From Rhodospirillales bacterium (GTDB taxonomy: Bacteria > Pseudomonadota > Alphaproteobacteria > Acetobacterales > Acetobacteraceae): DNA of 9,434 bases. The notes below the pieces were generated by a model. It worked only from the letters and a program-made list of their open reading frames with translations. It did not search any database and was not told where the DNA came from. Both the position numbers and the translations under genes were made by a program. The stretch is from the NCBI GenBank assembly GCA_028866335.1, contig JAGWIL010000053.1, positions 1 to 9,434 of the forward strand, in the 5' to 3' direction. Shown here one piece after another: positions 1-5,310 of this stretch (positions within the stretch are counted from its first letter, which is position 1; each line of letters starts with the position of its first letter).

Positions 1-42
1 CTCAGCGTATTTCTCGGCAATTCATCTTCCAGCTCGGGCTAA
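1..42 (+). CDS. 3' end of an upstream gene, possibly fliD (partial)
   Basis: Frame 1 reads 13 codons (LSVFLGNSSSSSG) and stops with TAA at 40-42, only 3 bases before the fliS start. The tight spacing suggests it is the last part of a gene in the same operon. In many bacteria fliD (filament cap) lies directly upstream of fliS, so fliD is the obvious candidate, but 13 residues carry no family signature. This is inference from position only. Confidence 0.4.
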   Translation, partial: LSVFLGNSSSSSG

Positions 43-45
43 GAC

Positions 46-438
46 ATGAACGAAATCAGCATGGATGCCATCAACACCACCTACCGCGCCGCCATGTTTG
101 ATGGTGAGCCGGGGCTGCACTGGCTGCGCCAGGGCTGGCGGGGGCTGCGCCATTATGGCCGCCGCGCGCGCATGGCCCTGGAACAAAACGACCAACCCAC
201 CAAGGCACTGATGATCTCCCGCGCGGATGAACTGCTGAACGTTATGTCCGGCGTGCTGGACACGGCGGATGGCACCACACTTGGCCCTGCTTTAATGACG
301 ATCTACGCTGCGCTGCGCTTTACTCTGCTGCGCGCCAACACCGAAGATAGCCCACAGGCATTGCAGGATTTCGACGCTGCCTTATCCTTTCTGGACCGTG
401 ACATGATAAAATCATCTGAAAGCGTGGTGTCCGCATGA
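46..438 (+). CDS. fliS: Flagellar export chaperone FliS
   Basis: FliS is a small cytosolic helical chaperone that binds the C-terminal helices of flagellin, prevents premature polymerisation and delivers it to the flagellar export apparatus. The 130-residue product has the usual family length. It shows the typical FliS pattern: a Tyr near the N-terminus (Y13), a helix with the R-A-D-E-L-L segment (59-64), V-x-x-L-D (68-72), then G-x-x-x-x-x-L-x-x-I-Y (76-87) and L-L-R-A-N (94-98) before a final helix to about residue 117. The start at 46 lies 3 bases after the preceding stop; Met6 is a possible alternative. Its stop overlaps the next start (ATGA, 435-438), so translation of fliS and the flgM-like gene is probably coupled. 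The N-terminus is divergent from well-studied FliS proteins, but the helical core fits well. Confidence 0.85.
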   Translation: MNEISMDAINTTYRAAMFDGEPGLHWLRQGWRGLRHYGRRARMALEQNDQPTKALMISRADELLNVMSGVLDTADGTTLGPALMTIYAALRFTLLRANTEDSPQALQDFDAALSFLDRDMIKSSESVVSA

Positions 439-734
439 CCAATACGATTCAGCCTTATACCCAATTATCGGCCATGGATGCCGCCCCTCCCCCGCCACCC
501 GCCGCCAAGCCGCAACCCAGCGCTTCCGGCCAGACAGGCCAGGCCGATTCCGTAACGCTGAGTGAAGCCGCGCAAACCAGTGCCGCTCTTGTTAGCGCCG
601 CGCGCGGTGCCACCGGGGTGAACCAGCAAAATATCGGCACCATCAAAGCCGCTTTGGCCAATGGCAGCTATAATGTCTCACCGGAAAATCTGGCCCAGGC
701 GATTTCCACCGTGTTGAGCGAGACACCGCGATGA
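435..734 (+). CDS. flgM: FlgM-like anti-sigma-28 factor
   Basis: FlgM proteins bind and hold the flagellar sigma factor FliA until the hook-basal body is finished and FlgM is exported. The 99-residue product has a disordered, Pro/Ala-rich first third with a run of five prolines (18-22). It is followed by the family's D-S-V-T-L-S motif (38-43), a helix (44-56), then I-G-T-I-K-x-A-L-A-N-G-S-Y-x-V (67-81) and a last helix with L-A-Q-A-I. The I-K...N-G-x-Y block is the clearest FlgM hallmark. The start ATG overlaps the fliS stop and its own TGA overlaps the next ATG (731-734). Lying between two export-chaperone genes suits its role. No fliA is visible in the window, so the sigma factor it controls cannot be named from here. 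Confidence 0.8.
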   Translation: MTNTIQPYTQLSAMDAAPPPPPAAKPQPSASGQTGQADSVTLSEAAQTSAALVSAARGATGVNQQNIGTIKAALANGSYNVSPENLAQAISTVLSETPR

Positions 735-1204
735 ATATTTCCGGGCAATTTCGCCCGGTGGCCCCGCCAACGAACAACGGTGACACCACGCGAGTAGATG
801 TTCTGCTGGCCCAGGGGCTGGCACTGGTTGAAGATCTGACACTCAAACTGCAAAAACTGGACAGTTTGATGCTTGCCGGCAAACCAAACGAAATTTCCGA
901 GGCCGCGGCAAGTGTGGAAGTGGCGCTGAACGAAGCCGCACCGGCTTTCGCAGACATCGCCGAAGCCATGGGCCAGCTTGGCGCCTCAGACCTTGCCGCC
1001 GCCGCTGCACAGCTCCGCCATATTGAGCAGACGGATGCGGCGGGCCTGGCCGATGCCCTGCGCGGTGCGCTTACCCGTTTCGCCAAGCGTTCCGTAAATG
1101 CCAGCCGCCGGGCGCAACAGCTCAACCGGGGTTTAAGCGCCGCCTTGCGCAGCTTGCAGGCTTTGGGCGTGCAGGAAGCCGGAAGGCTGATCGCCGAAGC
1201 CTGA
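731..1204 (+). CDS. FlgN-like flagellar protein (helical, putative chaperone)
   Basis: The 157-residue product is Ala/Leu/Glu-rich and looks almost wholly helical after a short disordered N-terminus (1-20), with no signal peptide or membrane segment. Its position directly after flgM, joined by an ATGA overlap, matches the flgM-flgN order of enterobacteria. The C-terminal segment with R-R-A-Q-Q-L-N-R-G-L (126-135) resembles the conserved Asn/Arg region of FlgN, the chaperone for the hook-filament junction proteins FlgK and FlgL. Sequence similarity alone is weak because coiled-coil-like proteins of this composition resemble one another, so FlgN is an inference from order, size and helicity. 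The gene ends the operon; a strong hairpin follows 27 bases after the stop. Confidence 0.55.
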   Translation: MNISGQFRPVAPPTNNGDTTRVDVLLAQGLALVEDLTLKLQKLDSLMLAGKPNEISEAAASVEVALNEAAPAFADIAEAMGQLGASDLAAAAAQLRHIEQTDAAGLADALRGALTRFAKRSVNASRRAQQLNRGLSAALRSLQALGVQEAGRLIAEA

Positions 1205-1228
1205 ACGGCTCCATAAACCCCTGAATGC

Positions 1229-1255
1229 AAAAAGGCCGCCCACTGGGCGGCCTTT
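1229..1255. terminator. Bidirectional intrinsic terminator between flgN-like gene and rpmE
   Basis: A perfect 11-bp stem (AAAGGCCGCCC at 1231-1241 and its complement at 1245-1255) closes a 3-base loop. Read on the minus strand the stem ends in five Ts, so it is a good terminator for rpmE, 33 bases after that gene's stop. On the plus strand only three Ts follow, so it would end the flagellar transcript less efficiently. Its place between convergent genes fits a shared terminator. Confidence 0.85.
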
Positions 1256-1288
1256 GGCGTTAACCACTCCTCGCGGAGCCGGAAAGCC

Positions 1289-1516
1289 TTACTTGCTGCG
1301 CGCGCCGATGCCCGCGAATTTCTTGTTGAACTTGGCGACCTGGCCGCCCGTATCCATCACGCGCTGCACGCCGGTCCATGCCGGGTGAGATTTCGGGTCG
1401 ATATCCAGGCGCAGCGTCTCGCCAGCCTTGCCCATGCAGGACATGGTTTTGAATTCCGTACCATCCGTCATGATGATATTGATCTCGTGATAGTCCGGAT
1501 GAATGTTGGCTTTCAC
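1289..1516 (-). CDS. rpmE: 50S ribosomal protein L31 (zinc-free type)
   Basis: L31 is a small protein of the large ribosomal subunit that bridges to the 30S head. The 75-residue product has the conserved start K-A-N-I-H-P-D-Y-H, the M-T-D-G-T (16-20) strand, L-D-I-D-P-x-S-H-P-A-W-T-G (37-49), and the basic K-F-N-K-K-F tail. The zinc-binding cysteine pairs of the C-plus form are absent: the only Cys is C27. It is therefore the C-minus kind, which needs no zinc. The start is GTG at 1516-1514, with a GGAG ribosome binding site at 1528-1525, eight bases upstream. It lies 60 bases after the hydrolase gene on the same strand, so it may be read from its own promoter in that gap, from the hydrolase transcript, or both. 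A strong terminator follows. Confidence 0.93.
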   Translation of the reverse strand: MKANIHPDYHEINIIMTDGTEFKTMSCMGKAGETLRLDIDPKSHPAWTGVQRVMDTGGQVAKFNKKFAGIGARSK

Positions 1517-1576
1517 CGTGTAAGCTCCATGCAGAAACAGCCGCCGATCCCGACCGGCAGCAATGATCGCCCGGCT

Positions 1577-2479
1577 TTACGCGGGCACAGCCTCAGATGC
1601 AAGGGTGGACTTGGCAAAATCCGCCGCCTGGGCCAGCGCCTGGCGCGCTTCGGGCAGGAAGGCCTGGTTGATCTGCCATGCATGGGGCAGGTTAGGCCAG
1701 ATGGAAAGCTCTGCCCGGCCACCGGCGGCGTTCATCTTTTCAGCCACCCGCCGGGAGTCATCCAGTAAAATCTCCCGCTCCGAAACCTGGATCAAAGTTG
1801 GCGGCAGGCCAGCCAGGTCACCGTAAAGCGGGGAAGCCAAAGGCGTTTCCGGCGAAGCGCCTTGTAGATACAAAGCCGCCACCTCCGAGATGCGCGCCCC
1901 CACCAGCATACTCTCCCGCGCCTCATTGGCCTGGATGGAAGCGCCCGTCGCGGCGAGGTCAGTCCAGGGCGAGAACAACACCAGAGCGGCGGGCAACGGC
2001 AAGCCAGCCTCGCGCGCTGCCAGCAGCATGGCCAAAGCAAGCCCGCCCCCGGCTGAATCCCCCGCCACCACCAGCCGCGCCGCCTCATGCGCCGCCAGCA
2101 AGCCGCGGTAGCTGGCCAGCGCGTCCTCAACCGCGGCGGGGAACGGGTGTTCCGGTGCCAACCGATATTTGGGCGCAAACACCTTGAAGCCATGCCGGGC
2201 AAACCCGCCGGTAACAGGCCGGTGCGTTACGGGCGAGCATGCAAAATAGCCGCCGCCATGCAGATACAGCATCATCCCGGCGAAAGGGGTTTTGCCTTGC
2301 GCCCATTCTCCCTGCACCCCGCCAATGCTGCCCGCCGTGAAAGAAACGCCTGGAGCCACCGGCAGCGGGTGGCTACCAAAGGCAGCCCGCGCCTCAACCG
2401 GCGTGAATGCCTTCTCCAGCTTACGTTTTACAAACACGCGCAGCACCGGGTGCACGAGGTAGGATTGCCAGCTCGGCAT
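1577..2479 (-). CDS. Alpha/beta hydrolase, hormone-sensitive-lipase family esterase
   Basis: This 300-residue product is a cytosolic-type carboxylic-ester hydrolase (alpha/beta-hydrolase fold 3). The oxyanion-hole motif H-G-G-G is at 74-77, Y-R-L-A-P-E-H-P-F-P-A-A at 105-116, and the nucleophile elbow G-D-S-A-G-G at 140-145 with S142 as nucleophile. The catalytic histidine is H266 in L-P-H-A-W. The acid is less clear: the usual D-P-L position reads E-I-L-L-D-D (236-241), so E236 or D240 may fill the role. The N-terminus (7-20) is hydrophobic and basic but not a convincing signal peptide. The ATG has a GGAAGG ribosome binding site nine bases upstream (2494-2489). The natural substrate cannot be read from the sequence; short-chain esters are typical of the family. 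The gene is divergent from the acyltransferase gene and is followed by rpmE. Confidence 0.85.
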   Translation of the reverse strand: MPSWQSYLVHPVLRVFVKRKLEKAFTPVEARAAFGSHPLPVAPGVSFTAGSIGGVQGEWAQGKTPFAGMMLYLHGGGYFACSPVTHRPVTGGFARHGFKVFAPKYRLAPEHPFPAAVEDALASYRGLLAAHEAARLVVAGDSAGGGLALAMLLAAREAGLPLPAALVLFSPWTDLAATGASIQANEARESMLVGARISEVAALYLQGASPETPLASPLYGDLAGLPPTLIQVSEREILLDDSRRVAEKMNAAGGRAELSIWPNLPHAWQINQAFLPEARQALAQAADFAKSTLASEAVPA

Positions 2480-2557
2480 TAAGCTTCACCTTCCAACCGG
2501 ATTGTACTGCATGGGACATGGCGTTGCCGCCCACCCAAGCAAGCCTTACCGCGTGCC

Positions 2558-2616
2558 AGAGTGCGATGACGTTAGATTCGCTCACTTTGCGAGTGAACCT
2601 AACGTCATCGCACTCT
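2558..2616. repeat. 59-nt near-perfect inverted repeat in the divergent intergenic region
   Basis: The outer arms AGAGTGCGATGACGTTAG (2558-2575) and CTAACGTCATCGCACTCT (2599-2616) are perfect 18-base complements. Inside them, after one A/C mismatch (2576/2598), TTCGCTC (2577-2583) pairs with GAGTGAA (2591-2597), with one G-T wobble, around a 7-base loop. A transcript from either strand could fold into a stem of about 25 pairs. It lies 79 bases upstream of the hydrolase start and about 100 bases upstream of the acyltransferase start, with no open frame across it. It is too long and nested to be a simple operator. It could be a miniature mobile repeat, a small-RNA hairpin, or a regulatory element shared by the divergent genes. 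Position alone argues against a terminator for either flanking gene. Confidence 0.85.
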
Positions 2617-2718
2617 ATTCCATAGTATTAGAGGCGGATTCAGATTTATAGCGAACCACTGCGTGATTCGCCCCAAAATCATCCGGCTCTAGAGAAAAAA
2701 TAAATTCCCGTTTAAATT

Positions 2719-3780
2719 GTGTTCATGCGGAGATTGCAACGCCTGGACGGGTTACGCGGGCTGTTGGCGGTTTACGTCGTGCTCGGCCACGCATTGCCTT
2801 TAACCAGCGCACCAGCATGGTTGGGCAGCATTTTCGCCCATGGGCAGGCGGCGGTGGATTTGTTTTTCGCGCTGAGCGGGCTGGTGATCGCGGGCTCTCT
2901 GGAACATTACAACTGGCGTTTCAGCCCCTTTATGGCGGCGCGCGCCAGGCGGCTGCTGCCGGTTTATGTTCTGGTGCTGGGGGCCTCCATTCTCACGCAA
3001 GCCCAGGGCAACCCGTTGCCTGCCCTGCCCTGGGCTGGCCAGGCCGCGCGCGCCATTGTTTCGCCCGGCTTGCCGCATCCACTCTGGGCGCATCTGCTGG
3101 CGCATCTCACCCTGCTGCACGGGCTGGTGCCGGACTCATGGCTACCTTTTGGCTGGGTCACGCTGCTCGGCCCCGCCTGGTCGCTTTCCACGGAGTGGCA
3201 GTTTTATCTGCTGATCGGGCTTTTTGCCCCGCGCGATTTTTCTGCGTTCGCTCTGGCTTTGTTGGGAATGGGTTTTCTCTACCATTTGCTGCCGTTGGGA
3301 GCCGAATTTTCCCGCGCTTTTTTACCGGATGCCGCACCCTGGTTCGCCCTCGGGCTTGCCAGCCGCCTCTGGCTCACCACCAACCGGCCAGCACCCTTCA
3401 TCCTCTGCCTGGCGGGGATATGCCTGCTTTCTGCCTTCACCAGAGCCGGGGAGGTTTTCACCGCTTTGGCCTGGCTGGCCATCATGCTCGCCCAACGGCA
3501 AGGCTGGGGGCTAATTTTGGCGACCCGGCCTTTTCTTTATCTTGGTGCCATCTCCTACCCGCTCTACCTTGTGAACGAGCCTGCCGAGCGGATGGCGGCA
3601 CTTTGGCTCGGCCCGCCGTTGGCGCGGCACCCCTTGCAATTCAGCCTGGGTTTTCTAAGTCTATCTTTGCTATTTTCGTTTGCTATCGCCGCCCTGCTGC
3701 ACCACGGGATTGAGAAACCCCTCATGCAACGCAATAAAAAATTTTTATCAACACTCATTGCTCTGCCGGTCCGGCAATGA
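2719..3780 (+). CDS. Membrane acyltransferase, acyltransferase-3 (OafA-like) family
   Basis: The 353-residue product is an integral inner-membrane protein of the acyltransferase-3 family, whose members transfer acetyl or other acyl groups to sugars, lipopolysaccharide, exopolysaccharide or other cell-surface molecules. Family marks are R-L-D-G-L-R-G (8-14), H24 in L-G-H, V-D-L-F-F-A-L-S-G (46-54), the Arg cluster A-R-A-R-R-L-L-P (74-81), W-S-L-S-T-E-W-Q-F-Y (154-163), L-G-A-I-S-Y-P-L-Y-L (275-284) and a C-terminal I-E-K-P (331-334). Around nine or ten hydrophobic segments can be seen. The position where many relatives have His after S-Y-x-L-Y-L holds N286. The frame opens with GTG at 2719 or ATG at 2725; an in-frame TAA at 2713 excludes an earlier start, and no clear Shine-Dalgarno is seen. 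The stop overlaps the next start (ATGA). The acceptor is unknown. Confidence 0.85.
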   Translation: MFMRRLQRLDGLRGLLAVYVVLGHALPLTSAPAWLGSIFAHGQAAVDLFFALSGLVIAGSLEHYNWRFSPFMAARARRLLPVYVLVLGASILTQAQGNPLPALPWAGQAARAIVSPGLPHPLWAHLLAHLTLLHGLVPDSWLPFGWVTLLGPAWSLSTEWQFYLLIGLFAPRDFSAFALALLGMGFLYHLLPLGAEFSRAFLPDAAPWFALGLASRLWLTTNRPAPFILCLAGICLLSAFTRAGEVFTALAWLAIMLAQRQGWGLILATRPFLYLGAISYPLYLVNEPAERMAALWLGPPLARHPLQFSLGFLSLSLLFSFAIAALLHHGIEKPLMQRNKKFLSTLIALPVRQ

Positions 3781-4454
3781 GACAGTCAGGCATGGAGTTT
3801 ATCTTCATGCTCACCCGCCAGGACCGTACGGTGCCTGATTGCCTAGCGATCCTGGATGAGATCGCTCCCCTCGGGCTGCGCCATATCGGCTTCAAGGATA
3901 TTGGGGTGGACGAAGAGACGCTGCACCAGCTTCATGCACGCATTAAGGAGCTCGGCGCTACCAGCTATTTGGAAGTGGTGGCGACATCTCCGGCTGCGGC
4001 TCTGCACTCCGCGCGCGTCGGCTTGGCCCTGGGGATAGATAAGCTGCTGGGTGGCACCGAGGTGGTGGAAACGCTCGATATTCTCGCGGGCAGCAAAGTG
4101 GAATATTACCCCTTCCCCGGTACGCCCATTGGCCACCCCACGCAGCTTGGCGGCGGTGCGATGGAAGTGGAAGCCCATTGCGCCGCCTTCGCCGCGCTGG
4201 GCTGCGCCGGGGCTGATTTGTTGGCTTACCGCGCGGTGGAGGCCGACCCCTTGGCCCTGGTGCGCGCCGCGCGAAACGGCCTGAAAGGTAAAACGCTGAT
4301 CTGCGCTGGCGGGGTGGATAGCCCGGCCCGTATCGCCGCCTTGCGCGAAGCCGGGGCGGACGGCTTTACCGTCGGCACCGCTGCGTTTGATGGCGTGTTC
4401 GCGCCGGGCGAACCCCTCATTGCGCAACTGCAAGTAATCCTCTCATGCGCCTGA
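3777..4454 (+). CDS. Uncharacterised TIM-barrel protein (ribulose-phosphate-binding-barrel-like)
   Basis: The 225-residue product reads as a complete small beta/alpha barrel: successive strand-like segments R-H-I-G-F-K-D-I-G (35-43), Y-L-E-V-V-A-T-S (64-71), K-L-L-G-G-T-E (89-95), Y-P-F-P-G-T-P-I-G-H-P (111-121), D-L-L-A-Y-R (147-152), L-I-C-A-G-G-V-D-S-P (174-183) and G-F-T-V-G-T-A-A-F-D-G (196-206). The last two resemble the phosphate-binding loops of HisA/HisF/KDPG-type barrels, which suggests a phosphorylated or carboxylated sugar-like ligand; this is inference. I cannot assign a named enzyme. The frame begins at ATG 3777 (overlapping the acyltransferase stop), but ATG 3792, which starts M-E-F-I-F-M-L-T-R, is equally likely; neither has a strong ribosome binding site. 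It overlaps the following SDR gene by 10 bases, so the two are probably made together and may act in one pathway. Confidence 0.75.
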   Translation: MRQSGMEFIFMLTRQDRTVPDCLAILDEIAPLGLRHIGFKDIGVDEETLHQLHARIKELGATSYLEVVATSPAAALHSARVGLALGIDKLLGGTEVVETLDILAGSKVEYYPFPGTPIGHPTQLGGGAMEVEAHCAAFAALGCAGADLLAYRAVEADPLALVRAARNGLKGKTLICAGGVDSPARIAALREAGADGFTVGTAAFDGVFAPGEPLIAQLQVILSCA

Positions 4455-5227
4455 AAGATAAACGCGTGTTCATCACCGGCGCCGGCGGCGGCATTGGCCG
4501 CGCCACGGCGGAAAAATGCGCCGCCGAGGGCGCCAAGGTAATCTGCGCGGATATCAGCGCCGAGGCAGGTCTCGCCACTGCTGCCGCCATCCAGGCCATG
4601 GGCGGGCAGGCCACAACCGTCATCGGCGACCTCACGGATGAAACCGCCTGTGCGGCAATGTTCGCCGAAGGTGCGGCGGCCTTTGGCGGGCTGGATGTGC
4701 TGTTCAACAATGCTGGCATTTGCCTTGGCGACGACACCGGCCCGGTGGAAACCCCGCTTGCCGCCTGGAACAAAACCATCGCGGCGAACCTCACCTCAGT
4801 ATTTCTTTGCTGCAAGGCAGGGATTCCTTATCTGTTGCAATCTGGAAACGGCGTTATCATCAACACCGCTTCCATCGTCGCACTTGTCGGCTCGGCGTTT
4901 CCGCAAATTGCCTACACCGCCGCCAAAGGCGGCGTGCTGGCGATGACCCGCGAACTCGCCATCATGTATGCGCGCCAACGTATACGCGCCGTTGCCATTT
5001 GCCCCGGCCCCACCGCCACGCCGCTGGTGAAGGCGTTTCTGGCGGATGACGAAGCCTGGAAGCTGCGCCGACGTTATTTGCCAATGGGCCGCCTCGCCGA
5101 GCCATCGGAAATCGCCAACCTTGTAGCGTTTCTGGCATCTGATGAAGCCAGTTTCATTACCGGCTCGGCTTATACCATCGATGGTGGCGTCACCGCCGCT
5201 TATGTCATCGATGACAGCGCAATGTAA
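4445..5227 (+). CDS. Short-chain dehydrogenase/reductase (classical SDR)
   Basis: The 260-residue product is a classical NAD(P)-dependent oxidoreductase with a Rossmann fold. The nucleotide-binding motif T-G-A-G-G-G-I-G is at 11-18. D36 ends the second strand (I-C-A-D), which usually favours NAD over NADP. N-N-A-G is at 88-91, and the catalytic set N115, S143, Y157 and K161 (Y-T-A-A-K) is intact. P-G-P-T is at 187-190 and the C-terminal I-D-G-G-V-T-A-A-Y is typical of sugar and polyol dehydrogenases of this class. Substrate specificity cannot be read from the sequence. The start overlaps the end of the TIM-barrel gene by 10 bases; the ribosome binding site is weak, so translational coupling is likely. 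Partnership with the barrel protein suggests a small catabolic or modification step on a hydroxylated, possibly carbohydrate-like compound. Confidence 0.9.
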   Translation: MRLKDKRVFITGAGGGIGRATAEKCAAEGAKVICADISAEAGLATAAAIQAMGGQATTVIGDLTDETACAAMFAEGAAAFGGLDVLFNNAGICLGDDTGPVETPLAAWNKTIAANLTSVFLCCKAGIPYLLQSGNGVIINTASIVALVGSAFPQIAYTAAKGGVLAMTRELAIMYARQRIRAVAICPGPTATPLVKAFLADDEAWKLRRRYLPMGRLAEPSEIANLVAFLASDEASFITGSAYTIDGGVTAAYVIDDSAM

Positions 5228-5284
5228 AAATGGCGTGGCGTTCAAGCAGAGCCTCATCATCGCGCGCCGCCGAGTAATTTTACC

Positions 5285-5310
5285 AAGGGTGGGCTGAAAT
5301 GCCCGCCCTT
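5285..5310 (+). promoter_or_regulatory. Hairpin enclosing the dinB ribosome binding site and start codon
   Basis: AAGGGTGGGC (5285-5294) pairs with GCCCGCCCTT (5301-5310), with one U-G wobble, around the loop TGAAAT. The A and T of the dinB ATG (5299-5301) are the last loop bases, its G opens the right arm, and the only Shine-Dalgarno-like bases (AAGGG) are in the left arm. The arms end in TTT, so the element also resembles a short intrinsic terminator for the SDR operon, 57 bases after that gene's stop. Whether it works as a terminator, a translation block, or neither is inference. Confidence 0.55.

Noticed and set aside
643..1230. A 195-codon open frame on the minus strand opposite the flgM/flgN-like genes
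   Set aside because: Ser/Ala/Arg-rich product typical of the reverse complement of GC-rich coding DNA; the plus-strand genes there are coupled and family-like.
2817..3713. A 298-codon plus-strand frame inside the acyltransferase gene
   Set aside because: The overlapping acyltransferase frame has clear family motifs; the alternative frame has none and is rich in Arg, Gly, Ala and Pro, as expected for a shifted frame.
3843..4433. A 196-codon minus-strand frame opposite the TIM-barrel gene
   Set aside because: No motif and no ribosome binding site; the plus-strand frame has barrel motifs and operon overlaps.
5228..5298. LexA box upstream of dinB
   Set aside because: The alphaproteobacterial GAAC-N7-GTAC pattern and the E. 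coli CTGT-N8-ACAG pattern are both missing in the gap; control from further upstream cannot be excluded.
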